The notes beneath the pieces were generated by a model. It was given only the letters and a program-made list of their open reading frames with translations, had not been told where the DNA came from and did no database searches. A stretch of 64,000 nucleotides of DNA from Kutzneria sp. 744 (lineage in GTDB: Bacteria; Actinomycetota; Actinomycetes; Mycobacteriales; Pseudonocardiaceae), in contig NZ_KK037166.1 of NCBI RefSeq assembly GCF_000568255.1, positions 3,068,978 to 3,132,977 of the forward strand, given 5' to 3'. This document shows positions 1-6,961 of this stretch, in pieces. Each line of letters opens with the position of its first letter. The first letter of the stretch is position 1. The translations under genes and the position numbers were made by a program.

Positions 1-641
1 GCGACCACATCGCCGCCGACATCTCGCGCCGTACCGACGATCGGTTCAGCGCCGATCTCGGCGCCTTCCTCGGCCTGCTCAGCTGCTACGGCCAGCTCCA
101 GCGGCTCAAGTCGCTGCGCCCCGAGTCCCAGGTGCGGGACCTCGACCGCTGGTGGCACGGATTCTTCAGCTTCATGGCCAGCGGGCCGCCCGACTTTCGC
201 CTCCGCCAGCTGCTGGCCCTGTCCGACGCCGGCATCGTCCGCTTCCTCGGCGCCGACATGTGGGTCCGCCCCGCCGACGGCGTCTTCCTCGCCGGCGGCC
301 ACTCCTCCCCCGGCACGGTCGCCGCCACCGCCCTCGTCGAGGCCCACCAGCCCGGCCCCTCCGTGCGTACGAGCGGCTCCGCCCTGCTGCGCGCCTTGGA
401 CGGCCTGGAGGAGCTCCTCGTCGACGACTCCTACTCCGTGCACACCGGCCTGCTCCGCATCGCCCCCGACGGCCGCCTGCTCACCCCCTCCGGCCGGCCC
501 CACCCCCGCCGCTTCGGCCTCGGCGCCTACTCCAACGAACGCGCCGTCCCCGCCTTCGCCCGCCCCCGCACCAACGCCCCCGGCTTCCGCCAGAACGACG
601 CCACCGCCCGCGCCCTCCTCGCCACCCTCCGCCTGTTCTGA
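1..641 (+). CDS. FAD/NAD(P)-binding protein, C-terminal part (truncated by window edge)
   Basis: An open frame enters from the window edge (first codon at position 3) and ends with TGA at 639-641. The visible ~212 residues hold a helical region (SFMASGPPDFRLRQL), a strand-rich stretch (GADMWVRPADGVFLAGG) and a tail with FARPRTNAPGFRQNDATARA. That tail resembles the C-terminus of actinobacterial FAD-NAD(P)-binding proteins of the NAD_binding_9 type, which are probable flavin oxidoreductases of unknown substrate. The dinucleotide-binding N-terminus lies outside the window, so the assignment rests on the tail only. A long perfect palindrome follows 24 bp after the stop. Confidence 0.5.
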   Translation, partial: DHIAADISRRTDDRFSADLGAFLGLLSCYGQLQRLKSLRPESQVRDLDRWWHGFFSFMASGPPDFRLRQLLALSDAGIVRFLGADMWVRPADGVFLAGGHSSPGTVAATALVEAHQPGPSVRTSGSALLRALDGLEELLVDDSYSVHTGLLRIAPDGRLLTPSGRPHPRRFGLGAYSNERAVPAFARPRTNAPGFRQNDATARALLATLRLF

Positions 642-664
642 CCCCCGCTCTCCTCCCCCCGGTT

Positions 665-721
665 ATGCAGGGAAGGACGCCTTACCCTCGTTCAACGAGG
701 GTAAGGCGTCCTTCCCTGCAT
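665..721. repeat. Perfect 57-bp palindrome (26-bp arms)
   Basis: The arms 665-690 and 696-721 are exact inverse complements, and the 5-base centre TTCAA is itself self-complementary around one base. It sits between two codirectional genes, after the stop of the FAD protein and ahead of the TetR-type operator at 755. It could end transcription of the upstream gene, although no T-run follows; its length and perfection are also typical of dispersed palindromic elements in actinomycete intergenic DNA. Confidence 0.8.
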
Positions 722-754
722 CCCCCCTGCGTGACGTGGCTCTACTGGTCGACA

Positions 755-770
755 TACCGCCTGGTCGGTA
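755..770. promoter_or_regulatory. TetR-type operator, copy 1
   Basis: TACCGCC-TG-GTCGGTA is a near-perfect inverted repeat (one mismatch between the 7-bp arms) 42 bp before the SDR start. The same site, TACCGAC-CA-GTCGGTA, occurs at 37422-37437 in the divergent promoter of the SDR-LLM-TetR operon. The match suggests that the TetR protein encoded at 34976-35575 controls this acyl-CoA operon as well as its own locus. Binding is inferred. Confidence 0.6.
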
Positions 771-811
771 TGCTCGCCGGAAACAGCGCCGTCCAGCTCA
801 AGGAGGAGCAC

Positions 812-1573
812 GTGCCGGAGACGAGCCAACGGGTCGCGATCGTGACCGGAGCAGCCCGGGGAATCGGCGCCGCCACGGCGGTGCGGCTGGCCGCGGACGG
901 GTTCGCGGTGGCGGTGCTCGACCTGGACGAGGCGGCCACCAAGCAGACGGTGGACGCCATCGTCGAGGCGGGCGGCCGGGCGATCGGGGTGGGCGCGGAC
1001 GTCAGCGACGCCGAGCAGGTGCAGGCGGCGGTGGACCGGGTGGCCTCGGAGCTGGGCGGGCCGACGGTCCTGGTCAACAACGCGGGCGTGACCAAGGACA
1101 ACCTGATCTTCAAGATGTCCGAGAACGACTGGGACCTCGTCATGAACGTGCACCTGCGCGGCTCGTTCCTGATGACCCGGGCGGTGCAGAAGCACATGAC
1201 CGAGGCCAAGTGGGGCCGGATCGTGAACCTGTCCAGCACCTCGGCGCTGGGCAACCGCGGCCAGGTCAACTACTCGGCGGCCAAGGCGGGCCTGCAGGGC
1301 TTCACCAAGACCCTGGCCATCGAGCTGGGCAAGTTCAACGTCACGGCGAACGCCATCGCCCCGGGCTTCATCGCCACCGACATGACCGCGGCCACCGCGG
1401 AGCGGATCGGCGTGGGCTTCGAGGACTTCAAGACGATGGCCGCGCAGCAGATCCCGGTGAACCGCGTCGGTGTGCCCGACGACATCGCGCACACCGTGTC
1501 CTTCCTGGTCAGCGACGGCGCGGGCTTCGTGTCGGGCCAGGTCATCTACGTCGCCGGAGGGCCCCGTGACTGA
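812..1573 (+). CDS. Short-chain dehydrogenase, FabG-like 3-oxoacyl/3-hydroxyacyl reductase
   Basis: A 253-aa classical SDR. It has the cofactor motif VTGAARGIG near the N-terminus, NNAG, the catalytic Ser in LSSTS, YSAAK (Tyr and Lys) and the IAPGF segment; it ends in the typical VAGGPRD. GTG 812 is chosen because AAGGAGGAG lies just upstream and the cofactor motif follows after about 12 residues. It is first in an operon with two acyl-CoA dehydrogenases and a MaoC hydratase, so it probably interconverts 3-hydroxyacyl- and 3-oxoacyl-CoA in beta-oxidation of an unknown acyl substrate. It overlaps the next gene by 8 bp. Confidence 0.85.
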   Translation: MPETSQRVAIVTGAARGIGAATAVRLAADGFAVAVLDLDEAATKQTVDAIVEAGGRAIGVGADVSDAEQVQAAVDRVASELGGPTVLVNNAGVTKDNLIFKMSENDWDLVMNVHLRGSFLMTRAVQKHMTEAKWGRIVNLSSTSALGNRGQVNYSAAKAGLQGFTKTLAIELGKFNVTANAIAPGFIATDMTAATAERIGVGFEDFKTMAAQQIPVNRVGVPDDIAHTVSFLVSDGAGFVSGQVIYVAGGPRD

Positions 1574-2739
1574 CCTTGTGGCCAAGGTCGAGCAGTTCCT
1601 GGCCGAGCACCCCACCGAGGGCGCGGACGCCGTCGAGTGGCTGGGCGCGCGCTTCGACGCGGGCCTGGCCTGGGTGCACTTCCCCGTGGGCCTGGGCGGC
1701 CTCGGCGCGTCCCGGTCCGGGGCAGCAGGCGGTGGACGAGGCCTTCCTGCCGCCAAGGGGCAGCCCAACCCGGCCGCTCCGGTGATCGGCTACGGCAACG
1801 GCATGGGCCGCGCCGACCATCCTCAGGTTCGCACCGACGAGCAGAAGCAGCGCTACCTGCCGCCGCTGGACGAGGCGAAGGAGTGGGTGCCAGCTGTTCA
1901 GCGAGCCGGGCGCCGGCTCCGACCTCGCCACGCTGGCCACCCGCGCGGTGCGTGACGGCGACGAGTGGATCGTCGACGGCCAGAAGGTCTGGACGACCAT
2001 GGCGCACGTGGCCCGCTGGGCCATCCTGGTCGCCCGCACCGACCCGTCGCTGCCCAAGCACCAGGGCCTGAGCTACTTCGTCTGCGATATGACGGACCCG
2101 GGCGTGGATGTGCGCCCGCTGCGCCAGATCACCGGCGAGGCCGAGTTCAACGAGGTGTTCCTGTCCGGGGTGCGCATCCCGGACACGGACCGCCTGGGCG
2201 CGGTAGGCGAGGGCTGGAAGGTCGCCACCACCACGCTGATGAACGAGCGCGTCACCATCGGCGCGCACGCCGCCGAGCGTGAGGACGGCCTGATCGGCGC
2301 CGTCACGAAGACCTGGCGGGAGCGGCCGGAGCTGCGCACGCCGGGCCTGCACGACCGGCTGCTGCGGCTGTGGGTGGACGCCGAGGCGCTGCGTCTGACC
2401 GCGGAGCGCCTGCGTCAGGGCCTGGCCGCCGGCCAGCCCGGCCCGGAGGGCTCGGCCGCCAAGCTGACCTTCGCCACGCTCAACCAGGCCATCACCGGCC
2501 TCGACGTGGAGCTGCACGGCGAGGAGGGCCTGTCGTACAAGGACTGGACCATGCGCCGTCCCAAGGACGCCGACTGGGCCAGCCGCGACGCGGGCTTCCG
2601 CTACCTGCGCATGAAGGGCAACTCCATCGAGGGCGGCACCTCGGAGATCCTGCGCAACATCATCGCCGACCGCATCATGCAGCTGCCCAAGGAGCCGCGC
2701 GGCGACGTCGACATCCCGTGGAAGGACCTGCCCCGATGA
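1566..2739 (+). pseudogene. Acyl-CoA dehydrogenase, large-type, with clustered frameshifts
   Basis: The span encodes a ~390-aa acyl-CoA dehydrogenase in pieces. From GTG 1566 the frame reads VTDLVAKVEQFLAEHP and GLGGLGAS. Homologous segments QQAVDEAF (near 1725), AKGQPNPA (1755), AAPTILRF (1813), TDEQKQRYLPPL (1837) and QLFSEPGAGSDLATL (1893) then lie in alternating frames. From 1948 onward the rest (DGDEWIVDGQKVW to the C-terminal EGGTSEILRNI) is one intact frame. At least five single-base shifts fall within about 180 bp, several next to G or C runs. This could be real decay or poor base calling. The neighbouring partner dehydrogenase is intact, which favours a functional gene with errors. 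Family role: alpha,beta-desaturation of an acyl-CoA using FAD. Confidence 0.7.
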
Positions 2740-2816
2740 GCGAGCTTGCGAGCGAATCATTCAGCACAGAGCGTCCGCGAACGCGGACGCCGAGCTTTAG
2801 CGAGGCGCAGCAGTGA
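2736..2816 (+). repeat. SELASE mini-ORF repeat, copy A
   Basis: An 81-nt unit that is itself an ORF: ATG 2736 overlaps the upstream stop (ATGA), the frame reads MSELASESF through RTRTPS to a TGA at 2814, and that TGA overlaps the GTG start (2813) of the next gene. A perfect hairpin CGTCCGCG-AA-CGCGGACG lies in the middle. Copies C and D have exactly the same length and layout. It may bridge translation between the two dehydrogenase genes. Whether the peptide has any function of its own is unknown. Confidence 0.8.
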
Positions 2817-3904
2817 GCGATCTTCTTTACGGAGAGGTCGAGAACGACCTGCGGGCTTCCGTGCGGGATCTGCTGACCGACCGGTCGCCGTGGACGTCGG
2901 TGCTGGCCCGGGTGGAGACCGACAAGCCGTACGACCTGGAGCTGTGGCGGGCCCTGGCCACCGAGATGGGCCTGGCCGGCCTGCTGGTGCCGGAGGACCT
3001 GGGCGGCGCCGGGGCGTCGGCCCGCGAGGTCGCCGTGGTGCTGGAGGAGCTGGGCCGCGCGGTGACGCCGACCCCGTTCCTGGGCAGCGCGGTGCTGGCC
3101 ACGAGCGCGCTGCTGGCCGCCGGCGACACCGAGACGGTGGCGAAACTCGCTGCGGGGCAACGGATCGGCACGCTCGCGGTGTCGCTGACCACTGCGCCCA
3201 ACGCCGCTTTCCCCGGTGCCGTCAAGGTTGTGGACGGCAAGCTGACCGGTCGGGTCGGCAGCGTCGTGGACCTTGAGGTAGCCGATGTCATTGTGGTGCC
3301 GGCGATCGGCGCCGACGGGCCGGAGCTGCACGTCGTGCAGACGGCGTCCGCGGGCGTCACGATCACGCCGATCACGCCGCTGGACCTGACGCGGCGCATC
3401 GCCACGCTGGAGCTGTCCGGTGTGGAATCGCGCAAGCTCTCCGGCGATGCCGAGTCGGCGCTGCGCAAGGCATTGACCACCGGCGCGGGCCTGCTGGCGG
3501 CCGAGCAGCTGGGCGTGGCCCAGTGGTGCCTGGACACGACCGCCGAGTACGTCAGCACGCGGCACCAGTTCGGCCGGCCGATCGGCTCGTTCCAGGCGCT
3601 GCGGCACCGGCTGGCCGACCTGTGGGCCTCGGTGTCCTCCGCGGTCGCCGTTTCCCGTGCGGCAGCCGACGCCCTGGCCACCGAGTCCGATGTGGACATC
3701 GCGGTCGCGGTCGCGGCCTCGTTCTGTTCGGAGCTGGCCGTGCTCGCGGCCGAGGAGGCGCTCCAGCTGCACGGCGGCATCGGCATGACCTGGGAGCACC
3801 CGGTGCACCTGTACCTGGGGCGCGCCAAGAGTTCCGAGCTGGCCCTGGGCACGCCGGAGCGGCACCGCGACGCGCTGGCCACCTTCGTCGACCTGCCGGC
3901 CTGA
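2813..3904 (+). CDS. Acyl-CoA dehydrogenase, small-type partner subunit
   Basis: A 363-aa acyl-CoA dehydrogenase. Its helical N-terminus contains EMGLAGLLVPEDLGG and it ends with LQLHGGIGMTWEHPVHLYL, the family signature for flavin and subunit contacts. Actinobacterial sterol and fatty-acid clusters often carry two different dehydrogenase genes side by side whose products form an alpha2beta2 enzyme; the pairing with 1566-2739 suggests the same here. Start GTG 2813 overlaps the stop of the SELASE mini-ORF, and no independent Shine-Dalgarno is obvious, so translation may depend on coupling. Substrate unknown. Confidence 0.85.
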   Translation: MSDLLYGEVENDLRASVRDLLTDRSPWTSVLARVETDKPYDLELWRALATEMGLAGLLVPEDLGGAGASAREVAVVLEELGRAVTPTPFLGSAVLATSALLAAGDTETVAKLAAGQRIGTLAVSLTTAPNAAFPGAVKVVDGKLTGRVGSVVDLEVADVIVVPAIGADGPELHVVQTASAGVTITPITPLDLTRRIATLELSGVESRKLSGDAESALRKALTTGAGLLAAEQLGVAQWCLDTTAEYVSTRHQFGRPIGSFQALRHRLADLWASVSSAVAVSRAAADALATESDVDIAVAVAASFCSELAVLAAEEALQLHGGIGMTWEHPVHLYLGRAKSSELALGTPERHRDALATFVDLPA

Positions 3905-3918
3905 GGGGAACCCAAGCG

Positions 3919-4380
3919 ATGCGCACGTTCGCGAGCCTCGACGAGGTCAAGGCGGCCAAGGGCGAGGAGCTGGGCGTCACCGACTGGCACCTGGTGACGC
4001 AGGAACAGGTCAACCTGTTCGCCGACGCCACCGAGGACCACCAGTGGATCCACGTGGATCTGGACAGGGCGGCCAAGGGTCCGTTCGGCGGTCCGGTGGC
4101 CCACGGCTACCTGACGCTGAGCATGCTGGCCAAGTTCTCCGGCCAACTGTGGACGGTCGGCGGGCTGTCGATGGCCGTCAACTACGGGCTCAACAAAGTT
4201 CGCTTCCCGCAACCAGTTCTGGTCGGCAAGCGGATCAGGGCCCGCGGGCAGCTGGCCGACGTGGCCGAGAACAAGATGGGCCTGCAGGTGACGGTGCTGA
4301 TCACCGTCGAGATCGAGGGCGAGGACAAGCCCGGCTGCGTGGCCGAGTCGCTGGCTCTCCTGGTGCCACAGTCCGGGTAA
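3919..4380 (+). CDS. MaoC-family (R)-enoyl-CoA hydratase
   Basis: A 153-aa single hot-dog-fold MaoC protein. The hydratase-2 motif is clear in NLFADATEDHQWIHVD (catalytic Asp/His) followed by GGPVAHGYLTLSML. ATG 3919 follows GAGGGGAACC after a 14-bp gap from the dehydrogenase. Length and motif resemble mycobacterial HtdZ-like hydratases. It probably hydrates the enoyl-CoA made by the upstream dehydrogenases, with the FabG-like SDR acting on the resulting 3-hydroxyacyl-CoA. A GC-rich terminator hairpin follows at 4441, so this is the last gene of the operon. Confidence 0.85.
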   Translation: MRTFASLDEVKAAKGEELGVTDWHLVTQEQVNLFADATEDHQWIHVDLDRAAKGPFGGPVAHGYLTLSMLAKFSGQLWTVGGLSMAVNYGLNKVRFPQPVLVGKRIRARGQLADVAENKMGLQVTVLITVEIEGEDKPGCVAESLALLVPQSG

Positions 4381-4440
4381 TCCCGGAATAGTCACGGTTC
4401 GGAAACTCCGGCGACACCGGTCGGCTCCGACTGCGACAGT

Positions 4441-4474
4441 GCTCCGGCGGCGGGCGATCGCCCGCCGTCGGAGC
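4441..4474 (+). terminator. Intrinsic terminator after MaoC gene
   Basis: 16-bp arms 4441-4456 and 4459-4474 (one mismatch) form a very GC-rich stem (core GGCGGGCG/CGCCCGCC) followed by CTTCCATTCC. It lies 60 bp after the MaoC stop and before the DUF5684 gene, whose start is placed downstream of the hairpin. Confidence 0.7.
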
Positions 4475-4495
4475 CTTCCATTCCCGGAGCAATCA

Positions 4496-4891
4496 GTGAA
4501 CTACGACCAGACGGCGTCCACCGGCATGAGCCCGGCCTTCGCCATCGTTTTCGGTCTCATCTACGCCGCCGTGATCGTGTTCGAGATCGCGGCCCTGTGG
4601 AAGGTGCTCGTCAAGGCCGGCCGCCCCGGCTGGGGCGCGATCATCCCGATCTACAACACCTATCTGCTGGTGAAGGTGGCCGGCCGGCCCGGCTGGTGGG
4701 TGATCCTCTACTTCATCCCGCTGGTCAACATCATCATCCACCTGATCGTCTCGCTGGATGTCGCCCGCAACTTCGGCAAGGGCGGCGCGTTCGGCTTCTT
4801 CATGGTGTTCCTGCTGGGCCCCATCGGCTTCCCGATCCTGGGCTTCGGCAGCGCGCAGTACCAGGGCCCGAGCCCGCTGCAGCAGTTCTGA
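4496..4891 (+). CDS. DUF5684-type small membrane protein
   Basis: A 131-aa protein with about three to four hydrophobic segments (AIVFGLIYAAVIVFEIAAL, WWVILYFIPLVNIIIHLIV, GFFMVFLLGPIGFPILGF). The conserved pattern W-x-KAGRPGW-x-IIPIYNTY, repeated once as VAGRPGWW, is typical of DUF5684 proteins, whose function is unknown. GTG 4496 is chosen because CCCGGAG lies at the right distance; upstream in-frame codons would run through the terminator hairpin. It appears to be a separate small unit between two lipid-metabolism genes. Confidence 0.75.
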   Translation: MNYDQTASTGMSPAFAIVFGLIYAAVIVFEIAALWKVLVKAGRPGWGAIIPIYNTYLLVKVAGRPGWWVILYFIPLVNIIIHLIVSLDVARNFGKGGAFGFFMVFLLGPIGFPILGFGSAQYQGPSPLQQF

Positions 4892-4898
4892 CGATCCT

Positions 4899-4939
4899 CG
4901 GTCATCGCCCGATTCCTTTGTAGGATCGGGCGATGACCG
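4899..4939 (+). promoter_or_regulatory. Palindrome spanning a leaderless promoter of the enoyl-CoA hydratase gene
   Basis: Perfect 15-bp arms CGGTCATCGCCCGAT (4899-4913) and its complement (4925-4939) flank an 11-bp spacer. A -10 hexamer TAGGAT (4921-4926) ends six bases before ATG 4933, as expected of a leaderless mRNA. The right arm therefore covers the start codon and the pair spans the core promoter. It may be an operator, or an RNA hairpin only if a longer transcript exists. Confidence 0.55.
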
Positions 4940-5730
4940 ATGTCGTGCTGGCGGAGAACACCGACGGGGTGCTGCTGCTCACCCTGAACCGGCCGGAAAA
5001 GCTCAACGCGTGGACCCCGGCGATGGAAGAGCAGTTCTTCGGCGCGCTGGCCGCCGCCGACGAGGACCCGTCGGTGCGGGTGATCGTGGTCACCGGCGCC
5101 GGCCGCGGCTTCTGCGCCGGGGCCGACCTGAGCGCCCTGGGCGCGGTCGATCCGTCCGCCATCAGCGAGGCGGACATCCACCCCAGCGGCAAGCCCATCA
5201 GCTACGCCCTGTCCCTGCGTAAGCCGGTGATCGCCGCCGTGAACGGCCCGGCGGCCGGCATCGGGCTGGTCATCGCCCTCTACTGCGACGTGCGGTTCGC
5301 CGCCGCGGACGCCAAGCTCACCACCGCGTTCTCCCGGCGCGGGCTGATCGCCGAGCACGGCATCGCGTGGCAGCTGCCCCGGCTCGTCGGGGCCAGCCGG
5401 GCCATGGACCTGTTGCTGTCCAGCCGAATCCTGCTCGGCGAGGAGGCCGGCCGGATCGGCCTGGTCGACCACGTGCTGCCCGTCGACGAGGTGCTGCCGG
5501 CCGCGCTGGCCTACGCCCGCGATCTGGCCGAGAACTGCTCCCCGCGGTCGATGGCGATCATCAAGCGGCAGGTGCTCCAGGCCCTGGAGTCCGATTTGGA
5601 CACCTCGCGGCAGGAGGCCGTGCGGCTGATGCTGGCCTCGTTCACCGACGACGACTTCCGCGAAGGTGTGCTGAGCCACCTGGAGAAGCGGCCGCCGCGG
5701 TTCGCGGCGCTTGACCCTGACACCGTGTGA
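4933..5730 (+). CDS. Enoyl-CoA hydratase/isomerase (crotonase family)
   Basis: A 265-aa crotonase. Features are LNRPEKLNAW, the oxyanion-hole region GRGFCAGADLSAL, and NGPAAGIGLVIALYCDVRFA. The position of the second catalytic glutamate of true hydratases reads RGLIAEHGIAW, where AEHG is typical of actinobacterial EchA paralogues. It probably acts in beta-oxidation or in degradation of an aromatic or branched acyl-CoA. The transcript is likely leaderless, with no Shine-Dalgarno before ATG 4933. Confidence 0.85.
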   Translation: MTDVVLAENTDGVLLLTLNRPEKLNAWTPAMEEQFFGALAAADEDPSVRVIVVTGAGRGFCAGADLSALGAVDPSAISEADIHPSGKPISYALSLRKPVIAAVNGPAAGIGLVIALYCDVRFAAADAKLTTAFSRRGLIAEHGIAWQLPRLVGASRAMDLLLSSRILLGEEAGRIGLVDHVLPVDEVLPAALAYARDLAENCSPRSMAIIKRQVLQALESDLDTSRQEAVRLMLASFTDDDFREGVLSHLEKRPPRFAALDPDTV

Positions 5731-5751
5731 GCCCCTAGACCTGACGGCATC

Positions 5752-6573
5752 ATGTTCAGCATCGGAGACTTCGCCCGGCTGGGGCTCGTGTCGGTCCGCA
5801 TGTTGCGGCACTACGACGGCATCGGGCTGCTGCCGCCCGCCCGTGTCGACGACACCACCGGTTACCGGTGGTACGCCGCGGACCAGCTGCCGCGGCTCAA
5901 CCGGATCGTCGCGCTGCGCAAGCTCGGTTTCACCCTGCACCAGGTGGCCGGGCTGCTCGACGACACCGTGAGCGCCGAGCAGCTGTACGGCATGCTGCGA
6001 TTGCGCCGCGCCGAGCTGGCGGCCCAGGTGGCCGCCGACAGCGCCCGGCTGGCCCAGGTCGAGGCCCGTCTCCGAAGCATCGAGAGGGAGGGCAAGATGC
6101 CGTCGGTCGACGTTGTGCTCAAGAAGGTGCCGCCGGTTCGGGTGGCCGAGCTGACCGCGCTCGCCGCCAGCTACGCGCCGGAGGACATCGGGCCGGTGAT
6201 CCAGCCCCTGTACGGCCGCGTGGAGGCCGAACTGGCCCGGTCGGGTCTGACCGTGTCGGGGCCGGGAATCGCGTACTACGAGGAGGTTCCGGACGGCGTT
6301 CTCGTGCATGCCGCCCTGGAGGTGTCGGGAGAGCCTGCCGCGGACACCGAGTTGCGGGTGACGACGCTGCCCGAGCTCCAGGAGGCCGCCACCGTCGTGC
6401 ACCACGGTCCGATGTCCGAGTGCGGGCCGGCATTCGACGAGCTGGCCCGCTGGCTGTCGGAGAACGGTTGTCGGGGAGGGCAGTACGCCCGCGAGGTGTA
6501 CCTGCACTGCCCGCCCGGTGTGGAGCAGCAGGGGTGGGTCACGGAGCTCCAGATCCCCGTGGTCCGGGACTGA
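5752..6573 (+). CDS. MerR-family regulator with GyrI-like effector domain
   Basis: A 273-aa regulator. The N-terminal winged helix reads FSIGDFARLGLVSVRMLRHYD...GYRWY, followed by a coiled linker (residues ~80-110, ELAAQVAADSARLAQVEARL). The C-terminal ~150 residues (VLKKVPPVRVAELTALA to LQIPVVRD) match the GyrI/AraC effector-binding fold found in multidrug-sensing BltR/BmrR-like regulators. No efflux gene is adjacent, so its target is unclear. A strong terminator lies just downstream at 6583. Confidence 0.85.
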   Translation: MFSIGDFARLGLVSVRMLRHYDGIGLLPPARVDDTTGYRWYAADQLPRLNRIVALRKLGFTLHQVAGLLDDTVSAEQLYGMLRLRRAELAAQVAADSARLAQVEARLRSIEREGKMPSVDVVLKKVPPVRVAELTALAASYAPEDIGPVIQPLYGRVEAELARSGLTVSGPGIAYYEEVPDGVLVHAALEVSGEPAADTELRVTTLPELQEAATVVHHGPMSECGPAFDELARWLSENGCRGGQYAREVYLHCPPGVEQQGWVTELQIPVVRD

Positions 6574-6582
6574 TCCGAAGGG

Positions 6583-6625
6583 GTGGCTGGTCGTGGCCCG
6601 CCGCCACGTGACCACGACCAGCCAC
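6583..6625 (+). terminator. Terminator hairpin after MerR gene
   Basis: 14-bp arms GTGGCTGGTCGTGG (6583-6596) and its complement (6612-6625) begin ten bases after the MerR stop. There is no strong U-run, as is common in actinomycetes. The remainder of the 388-bp gap 6574-6961 holds the gene-end repeat at 6758 and the Shine-Dalgarno AAGGAG before the next gene; I see no other gene in it. Confidence 0.7.
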
Positions 6626-6757
6626 TCCACAGAGTGTGTCCGCCCTGGCACTGTCCGGCAATGCTCCAGTTGGAAGCGCTCTCATCGCCGGGTTTACGCC
6701 GAACGGCCGACGACATCTTTCACGTAATGCATTAAGCCCAGCTCAGAGCCGTCCGAC

Positions 6758-6807
6758 TCCCCCGGCGAGTCACGCTCTCCGGCACACCGAAACACGGTTT
6801 CGGGCAG
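6758..6807 (+). repeat. Gene-end repeat (CGCGAGTCACGCTC family), single arm
   Basis: CCCCCGGCGAGTCACGCTCT and on to GGTTTCGGGCAG matches units at 8475, 24337, 38295, 50233 and 58395 almost base for base, including the internal CACCGAAACACGGTTTC stretch. It lies between the MerR gene and the next codirectional gene. Only one arm is present here. Confidence 0.8.
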
Positions 6808-6961
6808 CCCGGGTTTCCTGTTGGCACTGACCGGTTCCACGGGTCGCTCGGCCTTTCGGGCAACCGTCGCCGCAGGCTTGATCGTCGGCCGCCGGGGCGG
6901 GCGGTGATCGCCGGTAGCGTCGGCCACGTCGCGAAAATCCCACCCACACAAGGAGAAGCGC

